Source: Azolla caroliniana (Eukaryota; Polypodiophyta). Taken from it: a stretch of 64,000 nt of DNA. The notes under the pieces were generated by a model. The model ran no database searches, was not told where the DNA came from, and was given only the letters and a program-made list of their open reading frames with translations. Shown here in pieces: positions 54,934-64,000 of this stretch; within the stretch, counting starts at the first letter, position 1, and every line of letters starts with the position of its first letter. Where the stretch lies: assembly GCA_043228905.1 (NCBI GenBank), contig JBHGNT010000011.1, positions 13,144,001 through 13,208,000 of the forward strand, in the 5' to 3' direction. Made by a program: the position numbers and the translations under genes.

Positions 54934-55228
54934 TTAGTTCCAGCGTCTTCGGCACAGTAAACTCGAGCTGGATTCCCTTAACTGGCAGTACTCCTCGAAC
55001 TGCCCCCTGGTATTCTCCTCCGTTATCTGCTCGAACCACCTTCAGCTTCCAATCGTCTTCAATGGTAAGACCCACAACTTCCGACTGCAGTCATCTATGA
55101 CTGTCACGAAGTACTGCGATCCGGCATGTGACTTCGTGTCCACTTGACACACATCGTTATGCACCAGCTCCAATGGTGCATTCCATCTCATTGGTGTTCT
55201 TGACCAAAAGGAGGTTCGATTTTGCTTG
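54934..55228 (-). pseudogene. CopY integrase core fragment between L3 and L4
   Basis: SRTPMRWNAPLELVHNDVCQ near 55200-55140 and FVTVIDDCSRKLWVLP near 55115-55070 (first Asp). RADNGGEYQG near 55030-55000 holds the second Asp. It ends VPKTLELNG at L3. Confidence 0.87.
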
Positions 55229-55232
55229 CCAG

Positions 55233-56377
55233 TGTCATGAGAATCCGTCACTATGTGCGAATCGTGAGAGAGAACCGCCGAGGTTATGGACTGGTAGGAA
55301 TTAGTACGCACACACACAACACAAGCAAGATTCACATATAAGACAAGTAGTTGAGAGGAAACATTCATTTATTGCAAAAGAAATCGATTCTTTATCAACT
55401 TAGAATCATGTTACAATGGATTGGATATGAATATAAAATATCATTCTTAAAAAGAAAGGAGCCAATAGCCATGTAAGGAGTGGTCCGATATGAATAAGAG
55501 ATATTATTCTTAAAAGGAAGGAGCCAACAACCATGTAAGGAGTGGTCCAATATCAATATGAGAGAGATTCCTTCCCCAAGGAATGGGAGAGAGAAGAAAA
55601 AAAAAAAAAAAAAAGTAGAGGGAAAAAATGGAACTTATATTGAGCTCTTTTTTTATCCCCCTTCCCAATGTTACTTTGCATGTCCACTTTTAGTTGCATA
55701 GCCTCTACTTTTAGTTACATGCTTCCATTTTTAGTTGCATGCCTTTTACTTTTAGTTGCATGGCCTTGGCTTTTAGTTACATGCAACCATCCGTATAATT
55801 CGGCCAAATAACCTAATCATCCATAAAGTTTAGCCCGTGCGCAATCCATACATGCGTCGCAACCAAACCGTTGACGTGTCCACGCGCGCAAGTCCTGACC
55901 GTGCAGTGTATGCGCTCGTCCGCACACACGCGCATCTTGACTGCATCATGTATGCATCCGTGCGCGCCTGCACACACGCACATCTTGACCGCGTCGTGTA
56001 CACACACATGCGCGTCCCAATCGAGCTGTACACCGTGACCCAAAATCATTTGAGCCATTCATCCACACAATTTAGCCCAAGTCACCAAGAACATTCTATG
56101 CTTCATGCATTGATATAATGAATAGGTTTTGGCTTTCTATATATATTGGGAAATCCAATGTTATCCTATCTATGTGGGATATCTCACAGTTTTGTTTTTT
56201 CCCTTTTCTCTTCAAACTTCTCACTCACATAACTTGATGTTTGTTTATCCATTTCATGCGTAGTAAAATACGTTATGAAACTCATGAAGACATCCATCTT
56301 TCCATATCAATACATTAAGCTAATCTTAAATAATTATTTTACTAGTTTTCATATCATGTGTGAAAAATCACACGACG
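55233..56377 (-). mobile_element. L4: solo LTR in CopY, no coding
   Basis: 1145 bp, + strand TGTCATGAGA...CACACGACG, with 4-bp repeat CCAG/CCGG (55229-55232, 56378-56381; one mismatch). Removal rejoins the conserved CLAGKQ context of copia integrase. The first base in sense is C instead of T. It contains a two-copy about 64-bp repeat (about 55430-55560), five spaced TTTTAGTT(G/A)CATG motifs (about 55685-55790) and a CG- and CA-rich repeat (about 55888-56025). No gene is recognisable. Confidence 0.68.
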
Positions 56378-56381
56378 CCGG

Positions 56382-57768
56382 CCAAGCAATCGGTGCACTT
56401 CTCAATGTCTTCGGCAAGCCTCTTCATCCCCTTCTCACTCATGTGACACAGTTTTTTGGCCACAACTCACCGGCAGTGTCGGATGCTACATTCACTTCTG
56501 CCCGGCATATCCGGCCATTCATCAAGTATAATGTGTTGATCTTCCGGCCACTACCAAGCTTCCCTTGTTGAACTTCATAACACCGTTCCGGATGCTACCC
56601 GTGTAACCTTCATCATCTACCCGACCGGCTGATATCAGGTTCAGTCGAACCTCTGGAATGTGTCGAATATCCTTAAGCAACAATTTGCATCTAGTTGATG
56701 TTGTTAACAACACATCTCCTATGCCGATAATTTAGCATGTACCTTCATTCCCAATCCGAACACAACCATGATCACCAGTTGTGTAGGATGAGAAGCATTT
56801 CCGATCCGGTATCAGGTGGAACGACGCTCCGGAATCGACAACCCACGTTTTCTCGTCGCCGACAAGGTTTAACTCATTCTCTTCGGTAATGAGCATAAGT
56901 TGTTCTTCACTTGTCGCAATTGCCGATGTTCCCTTCCGATCCGGGCCTCTCCAGTCCGAACCGTTTTGGTCCGAACTCTTCTTCGAATTGGTAGTGTCGG
57001 TTTCTTTCTCCTTCCGAAAATGCCGGAAGTTCTTCTAGAAGTGTCCCGGCTTCCTACAATAGAAGCATGTGGGCCTCCCTGCCCCTTGACTTCCACCTCC
57101 TCCCCGATTTGTCCCGGTTTTGGGGACTCCGATACTGGCCTCTTCCCCAGTTGTGATCATCTTCCTTGACCAAGGCCTTCAGATCGGTTCTAAACTCCCA
57201 GTCCTTCCGGCGAGCTTCTTCATCTAGCAAGCTTGATTTTACCCTTGCTAGGGACAACTGTTTCCCTTCCGGCCCGGCATTGCCCAACGTGACAACTAAC
57301 GTCTCCCAGCTATCAGGGTGGGAACCGAGCAGGAGCAATGCGAGTACCTCATCGGCGAGAGGTACTTCCAATGAGGTTGCTTGATGTATCTGCCCCTGGA
57401 AGGCATTCATGTGCTCCGCCATACTGGAGTCGTCTTGGTACCAGAGCCTCACTAGCTTCCGGAATACCGAAACCCGATTAACAACATTCTTGTTCTGGAA
57501 CATGATGTCGATCTTCCCCCAGAGTTCATGAGCCTTGCTCTCTTCATTGAAGTTGTTGTACAGGCTCATGTCGATGAAGCACCGGATGTATGCCATCGTC
57601 TTCATGTGCATCACCTTCCACACTGTGGCGTCGATCTTATCCAGTCTCTTTTCCCCGAACTGAACCGGAAACCAAAGATCTTTAACCACCAGCACATCCC
57701 TCATCTTCGACTTCCACACTTAGTAGTTGGATCCGGTGAGCTCGAACATGCCGGCGAACAATTCTTCC
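56382..57768 (-). pseudogene. CopY Gag, protease and zinc region
   Basis: Gag from Met near 57766. 57054-57719 is open for 221 codons: SKMRDVLVVKDLWFPV, HELWGKIDIMFQNK, DEEARRKDWEFR. The CCHC knuckle near 57060 is damaged. Protease WVVDSGASFHLIPD near 56845-56805. GAG-pre-integrase near 56715-56382 in several frames, ending at L4. The primer site is sense TGGTATCAGAGC at 57785-57796, three bases from the LTR. Confidence 0.83.
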
Positions 57769-57799
57769 ATTTCCTGTGTTGTTCGCTCTGATACCAGTT

Positions 57800-58291
57800 T
57801 GTGAGGAATAGCGCGGAATACTGCTCGGCCACGACCGAGTCTTGAATTACTTCGATAAGAGTGCAACACAGGAATGGGAATAGACGTACACACAAAAGAG
57901 AGTACACAGGATGTTTACGTGGAAAACCCTAAAAGGGAAAAACCACAGGAGCGCACAAACTCCAACTATCACTATGAAGAAAGGAGAGTACAATCAGAGA
58001 CTTGGAGGCAACGACCTCGAGCTCTATTTCTTCGCCAACCAGTAGTTACAACAGAGTATTTCTCTATATCTCACACTCTCTCTTTGTCTCTCTCGCTCTG
58101 TACAACAATAACAACCACATAAAGTGATTTCCCTAAGTCATATTTATACTTATATCAACTTAGGTCTATTTACAAATATAGCCTCAATAGGCTTGCTCAA
58201 GACATATTTATAAATATGTCTCTCTTCCGGTTCTCACCGGGTCCTCTTCATTCATCACCGGGTCCCATCCGAAGAGACCGATTTCCCAACT
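57800..58291 (-). repeat. CopY 5' LTR
   Basis: 492 bp, TGTGAGGAATAG...CCCAACT on the + strand. The last base is T where CA is expected. Followed by GATTT. Confidence 0.88.
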
Positions 58292-58296
58292 GATTT

Positions 58297-61200
58297 AACA
58301 TGTACCGGCTGATCACCCCTACAGCATAGGCTAGGTCGGGTTGGGTCGCCACCATTGCGTACATGATACTTCCTACAATCGATGCGGAGGGCATCTTTCC
58401 ATTAAGCTCTCTCTCCTTGTCTGTTGAAGGAGAGTCTATGTCTGATAATCTGATCAACATCGGAAGCGATGTTGGTGTTGGTTTCACATTCTCCATGTTG
58501 AAGCGCTTCAACACCTTTCAGATGTAGTCAGAGAGTCTTGGTCGTCCGATTTTGCTCGATCCTCATGCCCAATATGTGACGGGCTTATCCGAGTTCCTTC
58601 ATCGCAAATTTGTTATGAAGGCTCCGCTTCAGCATTCCAATCTCTTCTTGATTGCTTCCTCCAATCAGCATGTTGTCGATGTATAGGATCAGGTAAATCC
58701 TAGACTCGTCGGCTAGTTGCCGAATGTACATGCATGGGTCGGAGTCTAATCGGCGGTATCCAAACTACTTGATGTAGGAGTTGAACTTCTGGTACCACAT
58801 CCTCGGCGCTTGTTTCAAGCCATAGAGACTTTTTCTCAGTCGACATATGAGGTGGCTCTCCTCCCCCATCGCCGTGAAGCGTGCTGGTTGAGACGTGTAA
58901 ATGTCTTCTTCCAGATCTTCGTGTAGGAATGTCGTCTTTACGTCCATCTGCTCGAGCTCTAGATCTTTTCTTGCCACAACTCCTAGTAAGAGTCTGAGCC
59001 TGGTCATCTTGACTACTAGTGAGAATATCTCGTCGTAGTCGACCCCATGTTCTTGTTTGAACCATTTTGCGACAAGCCAAGCTTTGTACTTGGGTTTCTC
59101 TGAGTCAGATACATATTTGTATCGGAAAACCCATTTGCAAGGTAGCTGCTTTCTTCCAGCTGGTAGTTCGACCAACTCCCATGTCTGATTGTTGTGAATT
59201 GAGTCTATTTCGGATTTCATGGCTTGTAGCCATGTTTCGACATCTATTGGTGCCATAACTTCTTCATAAGTGCTTGGTTCGCCTGCATCGATGTAGTTGA
59301 TGTAGTCGAGGCCAGGTTGGTAAAACTATGTCTGCCTTCGAGCTCGTCCAGATCTCCTGGGTGCCGAGATTGATGGTTCAGATCCTTCGATCGTCTCAGT
59401 TGATTGATCGGTATTTGTTGAGCCACCCGTGTCAGGAGTCTTGTTGGATGACCCGCCCCCATGCTGGGATTTCGGCGGTGTCATGGTGTTCTCCCCTGTG
59501 AACTTTGTCGACTCGGATTTGTTTCCAAATCGCATCTTGTTAACTTTGCCTTGTTTGACTCTTGTCAAATCGGCTATGTTTTCATGGCTTTATCTTCGAG
59601 TTCGACTAGTGGATCTCCTACCAATTCAGAGTTGGTAGGTATGTTGTCGTCTTGGTCGAATTCGATTGTTTGTCGAATCTTTGAGTCAGCCCGGTGGGTC
59701 GATCCTTCTACGACGTCTCTGTCATCTTTGAAGGATACCTTTTTACCAACTATCTTTTGTTGGTTCCGCTCAGAGAAGATAGAGTCTTCATTGAAGACTA
59801 TGTCACTGCTCCGGATTAGTTTCCAGTTCTCAGGGTTCCATAGCATGTAGCCGAAGTCCCCATCGATTCCATAATCGAGAAATATGCAGTTCATTGCAGG
59901 GGGTGCTAGCTTGCTCCTTTTCTCCCTAGGGATAAACGTGTAGGCTTTCCATCCGAATATACGGAGCCTATCATAGGTTTGTTTTTTGCCAAACCATAGT
60001 GCCTGTGGCACTTCGAGCCTAATTGTTTTCGACGGTGATAGATTTACCAAGTATACTACCGTCTGCAATGCCTTAACCCAGAATTCCAGCTTCAATCCAG
60101 CTTGTTGGATCATTGTCGTCACCCTCTCCTGGATCGTTTGATTGATCTGTTCTGCCACTCCATTCTGCATGGGCATGTAAGGAATGGTCTTTTGATGCCG
60201 GATCCCTTTGTCGAACATATATTGTTTGAAGGCTATGGAGGTATATTCTCCTCCGTTGTCAGATCGGAATGTCTTCACTCTGTATCCCAACCAGTTCTCC
60301 ACTCCAGATGTCCACCGAGTGAAGACCTCGAGCACTTCATTTTTGGACCTCATCAAGTAGGCCGACCTTCTGTGTACAGTTATCTACAAAAGTGATGAAG
60401 TACCAGGAGCCTCCTAGTGATCGCTCTGGCGAGGGCCCACATATATCTGTGTACACGAGCTCTAGGGGTTGTCATATTGTCTCGTAGTGGAGGGAGTGCG
60501 TACTTCAGGTCTATTTCCCGTATCGACAATGCTCTCAAAAGTCCGTGTTTGCTTGAAGTTTCGGGATGTAGCCTACCACCATCTGCCGATCGAGTCCATC
60601 TGGAGACATATGGCTAAGTTGGCCATGCCATAGGTTTGGGTCGGTCTTTTCGGCTACATTCACGGCCCCTTTTGGATTGATCGCCATCAATGGGTACAAG
60701 TTATTGTACTTGTGCCCTCTCCTAATATTGAGATTTCCTCGGCTGATCACCCATACTGACTCATTGAGAGTAGTTCGATACCCGTCTTCGGCTAGCATGC
60801 CAATGGAGACCAGACTCCTCTTCAGAACGAGTACGTGTCGAACTCGGTGCAATGTTATTGTGTTGCCATTTGACAACCGGATGGAAACCCCTCCGGTCCA
60901 TGCAATTCTGCACTCTTGCCCGTTGCCTAGTCGAACTGTGCCAATGGTGTCGGCTGAATAGTTCGAAAACCATTCAATATTAGGGGTCACGTGGAATGTG
61001 GCACCGGAATCTAGTAACCACGTGTAGAGGACTTCTCCAATCACTGAATCCTCTAGGAAGAGAATTTCTCCTGATCGAGTGTCGGCAACGTTGATTTGGT
61101 TGCCAATTGGAGAGTGGTATGAGTCGGGTCGTCCTTGATTCCGCTCGGATTGCCAACCACTCTCTTTCCTCTTGATCAACCAACAGTCGGAAACATTGTG

Positions 61201-61946
61201 GCTAGCTTTTTTGCAATGTGTGTAGAATTCGCTTGATCGGCCCATTCTCAACTTCGACCGTTGTCAGTCTCCCCTCTTTTTCAACCGGCTCTGTCAGCTT
61301 GTTCTCTAGATCAACTCAATTGGTCGACCGACTCAGTCGAGTGGTGGACTTGTGCCGACTCATCGAGGGTGAGTGCCATCGATTTTCGCCGAATGTCCTC
61401 GGTGAGGACCTAGCCGATCGTCTCATCCAAGTTTAGGATTGGTCAGCTATTGGCGTATGTTGTGCTTAATACCTCCCAACTTGCCGACAAGCTCGATAGG
61501 AGGGCAAGGGCTTTCACTTCTTCCTCGAAGTTGATCCCTTGTGAGGAGAGTTCTGACAACACACGGCTACAGGTGTTGATGTGGGAGGTGGCCAGATCTT
61601 TCTCTCTTATCTTCATGTTGAACAGTTGTTTGATCAAAATCAATTTTGAAGATGGGGATTTTTTTTCATGCACGACTTGTAGCTTCTCCCACAATGAGAA
61701 CATTGTCGTCTCTTTTGTCATGCTGAAGTAGACATTTTCGGCCAGATGCATTTGGATGGTGGAGTGTGCGATTTCATCTGTAGATCTCAACACTTCAGTT
61801 GTCATCGAGGCAACTTTTTAACTGTGTCGAATGGCTTCGACTTATCTTCTGATGATCAGCACGTCCTACATCATCTCCTTCCATAGGGCAAAGTTTTTGC
61901 CATCGAATTTTCTGATTTCAACTCCTGATCCGGATGTTGAAGCCAT
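58297..61946 (-). pseudogene. CopZ Gag, protease, integrase and RT
   Basis: Gag from Met near 61944, UBN2-like: open 61443-61805 with LWEKLQVVHEKKSPS. CCHC CTHCKKASHNVSDC near 61220-61178, protease WLLDSGATFHV near 61025-60990, zinc region LWHGQLSHMSPDGL near 60640-60595. Integrase open for 260 codons (59574-60356): RSDNGGEYTS near 60270, NGVAEQINQ near 60165. RT 58765-59256: WVFRYKYVSD, YDEIFSLVVKMTRLRLLL, QMDVKTTFLHEDLEED. The catalytic box reads YIDN near 58690 (second Asp lost). Confidence 0.86.
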
Positions 61947-62045
61947 GTTCTTCTTTGAAAGTGAGATTTTACTGACCTGATCTTTTTCCATTCAGCTTTT
62001 TTTGTTGTTTGTTGCCATCGAGCCATGGATCGCTCTAATACTAGT

Positions 62046-62324
62046 TGAGGAACTATTATGCACGGAAACGTATGTTTGAGGATCTGTCGTAGTGTTCGCC
62101 AAACAACATAGAAGGAAGACAAGAGAATAGGCAGAAGATATACACGGTTTAAACTTTAATGGAAGCTTTTTTATTACGTTCTCTCTCTCTCTTAGGGACT
62201 CTGTACAACAATGATCAAGCTCTCTTTTACAACATTAGGTTATCGCTTATATACTAAGCCCTAACTATATGGATGAGTTCACACTAAGATACAAAGAGGA
62301 AGGATTTGGCCTTTTATGCCAACA
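62046..62324 (-). repeat. CopZ 5' LTR
   Basis: 279 bp, TGAGGAAC...GCCAACA on the + strand. A decayed primer site (sense TAGTATTAGAGC) is at about 62032-62043. Confidence 0.9.
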
Positions 62325-64000
62325 TGCATATGTGCATATTCCCAACGAGAAGTAGCAAAAGCTCGACCCCAAGTCGGACAAATGTGTACTCATAGGGTAC
62401 TCACTCGAGCAAAAAGGGTATAAGTGCTTCAACCCTTCCACCAAGAAGGTACGAGTGAGTTGGGATGTTGTATTTGACGAGTCGGCATCCTGGTATACAG
62501 TCGAATCGGCCCCATCCAGCACAATCGAAACTGAGTTTGAGACAGATGCAAAGGAGGAGGATCGACCAAGGCTGACATCAGAGGAAAGTCCAATCTCGAT
62601 CAGGTTGAGTGGACCACAAGAGCCTCCAAGCGACCAAAGCACGTCACGGGCAAATCCGAAACAGGACAAAGGAAAGACCAAAATGCCCAAGTACGAAGAC
62701 TCAGAAAGAAATGAATAAGACCACTCACCCGACAATGAGCATGGTGGACTGGATGTGCCTATCAAGTACGAAGACTCAGAAAGAAATGAATAAGACCACT
62801 CACCCGACAATGAGCATGGTGGACTGGATGTGCCTATCATGAGGACACCAGGGGAACCACGTCGCTCCACCCATGAAAAGAACGTAGTAAGCCGATTCGG
62901 CTACAATGACTATGTGGCATATCATTATGCATTCATGATGAAAGTGGCGACAATCTGAGAACTGGAAACCTTTTCCGAAGCCGCGAAGGACCCCAAATGG
63001 GTCAAAGCGATGAATGAGAAGATGCAAGCACTCTCCAAGAATGAGACATGAGATCTCGTCCCTTCGTCACACCATCAAAAGGCAATTGGATGCCGGTGGA
63101 TCCTCAAAGTGAAGCACAACGCTGACGGTATTGTCAATCGGTACAAGGCCCGACTTGCAGCGAAGGGCTACGTGCAGACACACGATGTCGATTATGAAGA
63201 GACTTTTGCCCCGGTGGCAAAGATGGCTACAATTTGAACCGTGATCGCGCTTGTAGCAGCAAAAGGGTGGCACCTCCACCAAATGGATGTAAATAACTCC
63301 TTCCTACAAGGTGAGTTAGACAAGGAGGTGTACATGATACAACTGCCCGGATTCAGGTCAACCACGCATCCGACTTTTGTCTGCCGACTCAAGAAGTCTC
63401 TCTACGGCCTCAAGCAAGCACCTAGAGCCTGGCACTCGAAGATAACCTGGTATCTTCATCAAATCGTCTTCAACATGTCCAAGTCCGACAACTCTTTGTT
63501 CATCTGCCAAAGTGATTCTAGAGGACAGGTATTTATCATCATTTATGTGGATGACTTTGTCATAGGAGGAGAGCATTTAGCAAATATTGAGCACATGAAG
63601 AAGCTCCTCTCCAGCTGATTCGAAATGACCGATATGAAGGAGCTCTATTACTTTCTAGGAATAGAAGTAATTCGGACCCCCGATGACATCCTAATCTCCC
63701 AACTTTATTGTATCCTCGATCTTCTCGTCAAGTTTGGAATGACAAAATGTAAGCCCGTCACTATACCTCTCAATCGAAATCTAAAACTAGATGTCAACTC
63801 AGGCACTAGTGAGTGTGGACCAACGCTCTATCGTCAACTAGTCGGAAGCCTCATCTACCTCACAATTACTTGACTTGACCTCAGTTATCCGGTCGGCCTC
63901 CTTAGCCAATTCATGTGAGTGCTATGGTAAGAGAAATATCCATCTCGACTATGGTAAGCGAGTGCTAAGGTATGTGAGTGGAACCATATATTTTAGCATC
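62325..64000 (+). pseudogene. CopW integrase end, RT and RNase H start
   Basis: AYVHIPNEK near 62327, GYSLEQKGYKCFNPS near 62395-62440. Linker with a 75-bp duplication. RT: CRWILKVKHNADG near 63090, YEETFAPVAKM near 63198, MDVNNSFLQGEL near 63280, catalytic YVDD near 63543-63554. RNase H begins TIT.LDLSYPVG near 63862. At least four stops, several of them TGA or TAG where sister copies have Trp. Runs off the window. Confidence 0.86.
62689..62838 (+). repeat. 75-bp tandem duplication in the CopW linker
   Basis: Two exact copies, 62689-62763 and 62764-62838, each starting AAGTACGAAGACTCAG. A TAA occurs in each copy in the main frame. Confidence 0.95.

Larger units (their letters stand above)
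51508..58291 (-). mobile_element. CopY: copia element in CopZ RNase H, hosting L3 and L4
   Basis: Target duplication GATTT (51503-51507, 58292-58296). LTRs 51508-52015 and 57800-58291. Gag, protease, zinc region, integrase, RT and RNase H are present but decayed. L4 splits the gene at the GAG-pre-integrase/integrase join and L3 inside integrase. Removing each with one 4-bp repeat rejoins the coding. Same family as CopX. Confidence 0.9.
44832..62324 (-). mobile_element. CopZ: copia element hosting CopB and CopY
   Basis: 3' LTR 44832-45019 plus 50609-50704; 5' LTR 62046-62324. Flanks TGCAC (44827-44831) and TGCAT (62325-62329) match at four of five bases. Coding pieces on the - strand: RNase H end (50705-51502) and gag to RT (58297-61946). 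It is a Tnt1/Tork-like copia, different from CopR, CopT and CopB. Old: the LTR halves are about 88% identical by eye. Confidence 0.88.
37740..64000 (+). mobile_element. CopW: copia element split by CopV and CopZ, 3' end outside window
   Basis: Pieces in order on the + strand: LTR end and primer site (37740-37807), Gag N-terminus (37940-38281), protease to integrase (43640-44831), integrase to RNase H (62325-64000). It belongs to the same group as CopV. Deletions accompany both insertions: about 450-500 bp of gag at CopV and about 70-75 bp of integrase at CopZ. Multiple stops. Confidence 0.85.

Noticed and set aside
55231-56376. L4 as a CACTA-type DNA transposon with a 3-bp GCC duplication
   Set aside because: No CACTA ends or terminal inverted repeats of useful length. 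The 4-bp duplication with TGTCATG ends fits better, though L4 is the least certain of the four.

Overview
This window is plant nuclear DNA, and every base I can assign belongs to LTR retrotransposons. I found no host gene, rRNA, tRNA gene or CRISPR. The host is a land plant, because there are plant Ty1/copia polyproteins, chromodomain Ty3/gypsy elements and initiator-tRNA-Met primer sites next to most LTRs. One gypsy element (Gyp1) has a fungal-like Gag and an apparent self-priming site, which may point to a bryophyte or lycophyte; that is only an inference.

Layout (element names are mine). Left flank: CopA (copia, +, 1-5112, 5' end outside the window) contains solo LTR L1. It is followed by a scrap of a Gyp1-like LTR and a CopX remnant (5156-6082). 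Middle: CopR (copia, -, 6083-37739) is split by L2 (in its 3' LTR), Gyp1 (8257-14002), Gyp2 (15640-22689) and CopT (22896-34044). CopT carries the nearly intact copia CopS (23333-28778) in its LTR. CopR also holds a rearranged CopQ segment (35159-36930) with a single shared LTR. Right: CopW (copia, +, 37740-end) is interrupted by CopV (38282-43639) and by CopZ (-, 44832-62324). CopZ contains CopB (45020-50608, in its LTR) and CopY (51508-58291, in its RNase H). CopY contains solo LTRs L3 and L4. The nest is up to four levels deep.

Most insertions were delimited from LTR ends plus target-site duplications: CTCAC (Gyp1), CACCT (Gyp2), TATTT (CopT), AAGCT (CopS), ACAAT (CopB), GATTT (CopY), and 4-bp repeats for L1-L4. 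LTR-to-LTR identity counted by eye agrees with the nesting order: Gyp2 one difference in 466, CopS two in 468, CopB ten in 385, Gyp1 about 97%, and CopT, CopY, CopR and CopZ lower.

The genes are gag and pol (protease, integrase, reverse transcriptase, RNase H). Copia elements have integrase before RT; gypsy elements have it after RNase H, with a chromodomain. Only CopS (one frameshift in an A9 run) and Gyp2 (one TAG, plus loss of the integrase catalytic Glu) are close to intact. The most notable signals are the self-priming site of Gyp1, a conserved basic tail after RNase H in five copia elements, a stem-loop spanning the polypurine tract and LTR start in copia elements, and a family of solo LTRs with 4-bp duplications.
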